From positions 1-41,560 of the forward strand of contig JAFUPV010000010.1 of assembly GCA_017472605.1 (NCBI GenBank): 41,560 bases of DNA. The letters run 5' to 3'. Positions 37,305-41,560 of this stretch are shown piece by piece. This stretch comes from Lachnospiraceae bacterium. GTDB taxonomy: Bacteria > Bacillota > Clostridia > Lachnospirales > Lachnospiraceae. Under the pieces are notes generated by a model, which worked only from the letters and a program-made list of their open reading frames with translations, was not told the origin of the DNA and did not search any database. The position numbers and the translations under genes are program-made. Every line of letters starts with the position of its first letter. Within the stretch, counting starts at the first letter, position 1.

Positions 37305-37751
37305 ATGACATTGGATATTGTTCGTATGACGGATGAGGATATTCCTGCAGTGGCAGAACTGGAACAGGTCTGTTTTTCAGAGCCCTGGTCGCAGAAGAGC
37401 CTGAAGGAAAGTCTTGGAAATACAAACTATCGGATGCTGACTGCAAAAATGGATGGGAAAACCATCGGTTATGTCAGTACTTATCTGGTAGCAGATGAGT
37501 TAAACATCGCAAATCTGGCGGTGGATCCTGCGTATCGCCGGATGGGAATCGGATGGGCCCTTCTGCTTTCAACCATTCATCTGGCAAAGCAGAACCGGTT
37601 AAGCACGATCTATCTGGAGGTTCGTGTGTCTAATCAGGCTGCGATTGCGCTTTACGAGAAAGCGGAATTTGAGCGCTGCGGAATCCGTAAAAATTTTTAT
37701 GACAATCCGAAGGAAGATGGAATGATGATGCGGCTGGATCTGGAATTCTAG
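37305..37751 (+). CDS. rimI: ribosomal-protein-alanine N-acetyltransferase RimI
   Basis: GNAT acetyltransferase that modifies the N-terminal Ala of ribosomal protein S18, or in this operon context may act on another target. 148 residues. Acetyl-CoA motif VDPAYRRMGIGWALL (RxxGxG) is at about 65-80, then VRVSNQAAIALYEKAEFE and RKNFYDNPKEDGMMMRLDL. The only in-frame start is ATG 37305, with a poor ribosome site. An inverted repeat GACCGC/GCGGTC (about 37267-37292) lies just upstream, so translation may depend on coupling to tsaB. Confidence 0.88.
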   Translation: MTLDIVRMTDEDIPAVAELEQVCFSEPWSQKSLKESLGNTNYRMLTAKMDGKTIGYVSTYLVADELNIANLAVDPAYRRMGIGWALLLSTIHLAKQNRLSTIYLEVRVSNQAAIALYEKAEFERCGIRKNFYDNPKEDGMMMRLDLEF

Positions 37752-37920
37752 TACATGATTGCAAAGATGATGTACCGGGGCTGCCATGCATTTCCATTGA
37801 TTTTTGTGTATAAAATCCGGTAAGATAAAGAAGCGGAAAGAAAGCGGCTGCTGATTGCAGCTGCCGCTTGGGGATTCTGCCCTGAGAAGACAGGGTTCCG
37901 CCATGGGAAGGAGGATATAC

Positions 37921-38172
37921 ATGAAGATTTCAGTTATGGGAGATGCGAAACGGATGACCCAGGTGATCTGCAACCAATGCGGAAAACGGCTGCTGACCGA
38001 CCGGTTCGGTGTTGTGACAGAAGATTATCTCCATGTAGAAAAAACATGGGGATATTTTTCAAAACAGGATGGAAAGAAGATTTCCTTCGATTTATGTGAA
38101 GACTGTGCCGAAGCGATGTTCGGAACCTTTGCTGTTCCGGTCTATCGGGAGGAGGTCACAGAGTTAATTTAA
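37921..38172 (+). CDS. 83-residue CxxC protein, unknown function
   Basis: A small cytoplasmic protein with a very good AAGGAGG site before ATG 37921. CNQCG near residue 18 and CEDC near 61 could form one zinc-ribbon site. Between them is a hydrophilic beta-rich segment (DRFGVVTEDYLHVEKTWGYFSK). I recognise no named family. It lies between rimI and rnz, 17 bases ahead of rnz, so it is probably co-translated with the tRNA-processing genes. The 37752-37920 gap contains GC-rich hairpins but no convincing terminator. Confidence 0.7.
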   Translation: MKISVMGDAKRMTQVICNQCGKRLLTDRFGVVTEDYLHVEKTWGYFSKQDGKKISFDLCEDCAEAMFGTFAVPVYREEVTELI

Positions 38173-38189
38173 GAACAGGGGAAAAAAGA

Positions 38190-39101
38190 ATGCTTGATGT
38201 ATGTTTGCTGGGAACCGGCGGAATGATGCCGCTCCCCTATCGGTGGCTGACATCGCTGATGACGCGCTATAACGGGAGCACACTGATGATTGACTGCGGC
38301 GAGGGAACGCAGATCGCTGTCCGTGAAAAAGGATGGAGCTGCAATCCGATCGACGTGATCTGCTTTACGCATTATCATGGCGACCATATCAGCGGACTGC
38401 CGGGCCTGCTTTTGACGATGGGAAATGCGGACCGGACACAGCCGCTGACGCTGATTGGTCCGAAGGGACTGGAACGGGTAGTCAATGCGCTTCGTGTCAT
38501 CGCGCCGGAACTGCCGTTTTCTCTGAAATTCCTTGAAATTACGGAGCCGGAACAGGATTTTTCCATTAACGGCTATCAGATCCATGCGTTCCGTGTGAAT
38601 CATAACGTTACCTGTTACGGCTATACCATACAGATTCCCCGTGCCGGAAAATTCAATGCGGACAGGGCCAGAGAGCTGGCAATTCCGCTTTTATGCTGGA
38701 ACCGGCTGCAGAAGGGGGAGACCGTGGAGATGGACGGCGTCCGATACACACCGGACCTTGTCATGGGAGCTCCGCGAAAAGGGATCAAAGTAACTTATGT
38801 AACGGATACCCGTCCGGTTCCGGTGATTGCAAAACAGGCGCAGGGAGCGGATCTTTTCATCTGCGAGGGCATGTACGGGGAACCGGACAAAGCTGCCAAG
38901 GCTAAGGAATATAAGCACATGACGTTTACAGAAGCGGCGGCACTTGCAAAAGAAGCGCAGCCGAAAGAAATGTGGCTGACACACTACAGTCCGTCGCTGA
39001 CTCATCCGGAGGAATATCTGGATACGGCGAGAAAACTGTTTCCTCAGACCATCGCCGCACGGGACGGCCGCACAATTGAACTGGATTTTGAAGAGGAATA
39101 A
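38190..39101 (+). CDS. rnz: ribonuclease Z (tRNA 3' endonuclease)
   Basis: Metallo-beta-lactamase-fold endonuclease that removes the 3' trailer of tRNA precursors lacking an encoded CCA. 303 residues, the usual length. The two-zinc motif is THYHGDHISG (HxHxDH) at about 60-69. Other landmarks are IDCGEGTQ, FRVNHNVTCYGYTI, VTYVTDTRP, ADLFICEGMYG and the final WLTHYSPSLTHPEEY. ATG 38190 has AGGGGAAA upstream, 17 bases after the CxxC gene. All four tRNA genes in the window lack CCA, so they require such an enzyme. Confidence 0.92.
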   Translation: MLDVCLLGTGGMMPLPYRWLTSLMTRYNGSTLMIDCGEGTQIAVREKGWSCNPIDVICFTHYHGDHISGLPGLLLTMGNADRTQPLTLIGPKGLERVVNALRVIAPELPFSLKFLEITEPEQDFSINGYQIHAFRVNHNVTCYGYTIQIPRAGKFNADRARELAIPLLCWNRLQKGETVEMDGVRYTPDLVMGAPRKGIKVTYVTDTRPVPVIAKQAQGADLFICEGMYGEPDKAAKAKEYKHMTFTEAAALAKEAQPKEMWLTHYSPSLTHPEEYLDTARKLFPQTIAARDGRTIELDFEEE

Positions 39102-39110
39102 GAGGAAAAC

Positions 39111-40136
39111 ATGGAAAACAGGGATATTACAATACTTGCAATTGAAAGCAGCTGCGATGAAACGGCGGCAGCTGTGGTGCAAAACGGAAGAACGGTACTG
39201 TCCAATGTGATCTCTACGCAGATCGCCACACATACGCTCTATGGCGGCGTTGTGCCGGAAATTGCTTCCAGAAAGCACATGGAAAACATTAACCAGGTGA
39301 TTGAAGCGGCTCTTCTCGAGGCGGGAAAAACGCTGGAAGAGATTGATGCGGTGGCAGTTACCTATGGCCCTGGCCTGGTAGGCGCGCTCCTGGTAGGAGT
39401 AGCAGAAGCAAAGGCTATTGCATACGCGGCAGAGAAGCCGCTGGTCGGGGTTCATCATATCGAAGGTCATATTGCGGCAAACTACATTGAGCATCCGGAA
39501 CTGGAACCGCCGTTTTTGTGCCTTGTTGTATCAGGCGGTCACACCCATCTGGTTGTTGTGAAAGATTATGACCAGTTTGAAATTATTGGAAGAACAAGAG
39601 ACGATGCAGCCGGAGAAGCGTTTGATAAAGTGGCGCGTTCGATCGGACTGGGATATCCGGGCGGTCCTAAAATTGACAGGGCGGCGAAGGAAGGAAATCC
39701 GAAGGCGATTGCGTTCCCTCACGCCAGAATCGACGGATCTCCCTATGATTTCAGCTTCAGCGGTCTGAAGTCTGCCGTATTGAACTATCTGAATCATGCA
39801 CGGATGATGGGAGAGGAAGTAAAACCGGAAGACCTTGCGGCATCGTTTCAGTCTGCCGTTGTGGATGTGCTGGTAGAGCATGCAATCCGCGGGGCGAAAG
39901 AATATGGCTTTAAGCAGCTTGCCATGGCCGGAGGTGTTGCGTCCAATTCTGCTTTAAGAAGCCGGATGCAGGAAGCCTGCAAGAAAGCCGGAATTACCTT
40001 ATATTACCCATCACCTGTATTCTGCACGGATAATGCGGCGATGATTGGAGCAGCAGGATACTATGAATTCTGCAAAGGTGCCAGAAGCGGATGGGATCTG
40101 AATGCAGTCCCGTCGCTGAAACTGGGAGAGCGGTAA
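39111..40136 (+). CDS. tsaD: tRNA N6-adenosine threonylcarbamoyltransferase TsaD
   Basis: Catalytic subunit that transfers threonylcarbamoyl to A37 of tRNA, forming t6A. 341 residues. ASKHA fold with [16 protein letters not shown] at the N-terminus, [12 protein letters not shown], the metal ligands H116 and H120 in [21 protein letters not shown], and the late [15 protein letters not shown] with the third metal ligand Asp. The gene begins nine bases after rnz, with AGAGGAAA as ribosome site, and 102 bases before ispD. With tsaE and tsaB it makes a near-complete t6A set; tsaC/sua5 is not in the window. Confidence 0.96.
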   Translation: MENRDITILAIESSCDETAAAVVQNGRTVLSNVISTQIATHTLYGGVVPEIASRKHMENINQVIEAALLEAGKTLEEIDAVAVTYGPGLVGALLVGVAEAKAIAYAAEKPLVGVHHIEGHIAANYIEHPELEPPFLCLVVSGGHTHLVVVKDYDQFEIIGRTRDDAAGEAFDKVARSIGLGYPGGPKIDRAAKEGNPKAIAFPHARIDGSPYDFSFSGLKSAVLNYLNHARMMGEEVKPEDLAASFQSAVVDVLVEHAIRGAKEYGFKQLAMAGGVASNSALRSRMQEACKKAGITLYYPSPVFCTDNAAMIGAAGYYEFCKGARSGWDLNAVPSLKLGER

Positions 40137-40238
40137 TGATTCGTGCGTCCGTGAATGGAATCCATGCGGATGGAAGCGGGTGAGGAATCTGTTTCCTGCG
40201 GATGGGCAGATGGAAGCAGAGAGAGCGGGAGGAAGAAC

Positions 40239-40952
40239 ATGAAGAAATGCGGAGCGATTATTCTTGCGGCAGGAAGCGGAAAACGAATGAAGACGGAAAT
40301 ACCGAAACAGTTTCTGGAACTGGCCGGTGTCCCTCTGTTTCTGCACAGCGTCAGGGCTTTTTCCGGTGTTGTGGATGAAATTGTTCTGGTGACAGGGGAA
40401 GAATCCGTTTCCTATTGCCGTTCAATTCTGGAGAAGGAGATGGTCGGTATTCCCGTCACGGTTACTGCCGGTGGAAAAGAGCGGTACCATTCCTCTATGA
40501 ACGGGCTGAAGCTGGCAAAAGACTGGGAATATGTAATGATCCATGATGCTGCAAGAGCCTGCATATCAGAAGCTGTGATCCGCAGCAGTCTGGAGTCTGC
40601 TGTTCGTCATGGAAGCGGTGTTGCAGCTGTTTTGGCGAAAGACACGATTAAGGCAGCGGATGAAAATGGATGTGTGACAGAAACACTGGACCGTGGAAGA
40701 TTGAGGATTATTCAGACTCCTCAGTGTTTTTACACGGACTGGATTGTACAGGCATATGCTGCGATGGAGGCAGAAGGGGATGACCTTTCAAAGGTGACGG
40801 ATGATGCCATGGTGCTGGAGACTTATGGAAAAAAGCCGGTTTATCTGTCGGAAGGCAGTTATGAGAACATTAAGGTAACGACACCGGAGGATCTTCTGTT
40901 TGCCGGTGCCATCCTGCAGAAACGGGGGGCACAGCAGAGGATGTCTCTGTAG
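40239..40952 (+). CDS. ispD: 2-C-methyl-D-erythritol 4-phosphate cytidylyltransferase
   Basis: Third enzyme of the MEP isoprenoid pathway: MEP plus CTP gives CDP-ME. 237 residues. N-terminal nucleotide motif IILAAGSGKRMKTEIPKQF (7-25), the HDAARAC segment near 100, the QTPQCFYTDWI segment, and TDDAMVLE with the CTP-contacting Asp. The last 15 residues (LQKRGAQQRMSL) are a short extension. ATG 40239 has GGGAGG upstream; an ATG 84 bases earlier would give a non-homologous tail. The last protein gene of the tsaE operon region. Confidence 0.95.
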   Translation: MKKCGAIILAAGSGKRMKTEIPKQFLELAGVPLFLHSVRAFSGVVDEIVLVTGEESVSYCRSILEKEMVGIPVTVTAGGKERYHSSMNGLKLAKDWEYVMIHDAARACISEAVIRSSLESAVRHGSGVAAVLAKDTIKAADENGCVTETLDRGRLRIIQTPQCFYTDWIVQAYAAMEAEGDDLSKVTDDAMVLETYGKKPVYLSEGSYENIKVTTPEDLLFAGAILQKRGAQQRMSL

Positions 40953-41022
40953 GCGTGAATGTTCCAATTTTCACTATAAAAGAAGCAGTTGAAAAAAATG
41001 TGAAAAAAAGTAAAAAAAGGTG

Positions 41023-41051
41023 TTGACATTTCGATTGAGTAGTGATATTAT
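41023..41051 (+). promoter_or_regulatory. promoter upstream of the tRNA-Ser genes (distal)
   Basis: TTGACA (41023-41028), 17-base spacer, TATTAT (41046-41051). A weak stem CAGAAG/CTTCTG with an A-rich loop follows (41079-41106). Confidence 0.75.
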
Positions 41052-41124
41052 AATCCTTGCCGCGAGACAAGCGACACCGAACAGAAGAGCTTCAAAAAAA
41101 CTTCTGAAAAAACTAAAAAAGTGC

Positions 41125-41153
41125 TTGACAAGCAATAACGAATCGGTTATAAT
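41125..41153 (+). promoter_or_regulatory. promoter of the tRNA-Ser genes (proximal)
   Basis: Perfect TTGACA (41125-41130), 17-base spacer, perfect TATAAT (41148-41153), ending 15 bases ahead of the first tRNA. Tandem consensus promoters are typical of stable-RNA operons. Confidence 0.93.
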
Positions 41154-41168
41154 AACCAAGCACTGTTT

Positions 41169-41254
41169 GGAGAGGTGTCCGAGTGGTTTAAGGAGCCGGT
41201 CTTGAAAACCGGTGATTCCGAAAGGGACCGTGGGTTCGAATCCCACCTTCTCCG
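41169..41254 (+). tRNA. tRNA-Ser (anticodon TGA)
   Basis: Acceptor GGAGAGG (41169-41175) pairs with CTTCTCC (41247-41253), with one wobble; discriminator G. The anticodon loop CTTGAAA gives TGA, reading UCA. Long class II variable arm, no encoded CCA. Confidence 0.95.
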
Positions 41255-41331
41255 TTAGGTATAATTAAATACCAGCTACACCACCAACCAAAGTTGGGGC
41301 TGTACAAAAATCTAAGTAGTAGACTATTTTT

Positions 41332-41420
41332 GGAGAAGTACCCAAGTGGTTGAAGGGGCTCCCCTGGAAAGGGAGTAGGTCGTTAGTAGCGGCGCCAGGG
41401 TTCAAATCCCTGCTTCTCCG
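41332..41420 (+). tRNA. tRNA-Ser (anticodon GGA)
   Basis: Acceptor GGAGAAG (41332-41338) pairs with CTTCTCC (41413-41419), discriminator G. The anticodon loop CTGGAAA gives GGA, reading UCC and UCU. Long variable arm, no encoded CCA. Confidence 0.95.
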
Positions 41421-41560
41421 TTTGTTCTTGAGAAAGAACACAAAAGAACCTTGATAATTAAACAGTATAACCAACCCTGAAAATTCTTTAAACAATAGGG
41501 TTCGAAAGAATCCTGTCTGAGAATTATTCAGAACAAACTTAACAAACTTTAAACAGTAAC
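41421..41560 (+). other. possible rRNA-operon leader or spacer, cut by the window
   Basis: The AT-rich stretch with ACCTTGATAATTAAACAGT and later AAACTTTAAACAGTAAC resembles sequences that flank 16S or 23S genes in Clostridia and form processing stems. No rRNA gene itself is in the window, so this is inference from resemblance. Confidence 0.35.

Noticed and set aside
37837-37905. Riboswitch or terminator upstream of the 83-residue gene
   Set aside because: Two imperfect hairpins can be drawn, but there is no T tail and no known riboswitch core.
40140-40200. Possible fifth copy of the dispersed element near TGCGTCCGTGAATGG
   Set aside because: It resembles copy B for about 15 bases, but the conserved centre and right arm are missing.

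Overview
The window looks like chromosomal core and accessory-metabolism DNA from an anaerobic Firmicute, most likely a Lachnospiraceae-type Clostridium. This is inferred from the gene content (oxygen-independent NrdD, a TPP and Fe-S 2-oxoacid oxidoreductase, rubredoxin, rubrerythrin, L-fucose isomerase and mutarotase), strong AGGAGG-type ribosome binding sites, a low outer-membrane gene count, and the tsaE-tsaB-rimI/rnz/tsaD layout. No phage, transposase, CRISPR or plasmid genes were seen. Nearly everything is on the + strand; only an AraC-type regulator is clearly on the - strand.

Layout. 1-8110: tandem repeats leading into dtd, an exported trigger-factor-like prolyl isomerase, a CDF metal exporter, a nine-unit 36-bp repeat in front of a lipoprotein gene, then tldD, a tldE-like gene and an inositol-monophosphatase-like gene. 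8120-8430: a two-gene tRNA-Leu operon. 8480-11909: an SseB-domain protein followed by the two-subunit Fe-S L-serine dehydratase. 12211-16410: a tightly overlapped operon of rubredoxin, gamma/delta and alpha/beta 2-oxoacid:acceptor oxidoreductase chains, and rubrerythrin. 16454-17443: YitT-family membrane protein. 17466-23307: AraC regulator divergent from fucI, then fucU with an exported WG-repeat protein and two small membrane proteins. 23491-32581: a MarR-controlled heterodimeric ABC exporter, a YkgJ-type cysteine-cluster protein, two MATE transporters and a nitroreductase. 32860-35798: nrdD with candidate NrdR boxes, then a BlaI-type repressor. 35992-40952: tsaE, tsaB, rimI, a small CxxC protein, rnz, tsaD, ispD. 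41023-41560: two tRNA-Ser genes and a sequence resembling an rRNA-operon leader.

The most unusual feature is a dispersed intergenic palindromic element (20379-20466, 23369-23412, 27841-27879 on the - strand, 35867-35950). Its outer boxes are conserved while the hairpin arms change together, and each copy follows a terminator-like hairpin at an operon boundary. A second theme is short in-frame tandem repeats (21, 18, 36 and 45 bp) that end exactly where the next gene starts. Others are a MarR gene that seems to start at ATT, an operator palindrome at its transcription start, and the rubredoxin/2-oxoacid oxidoreductase/rubrerythrin operon. All functional statements rest on reading translated motifs by eye; no database search was run.
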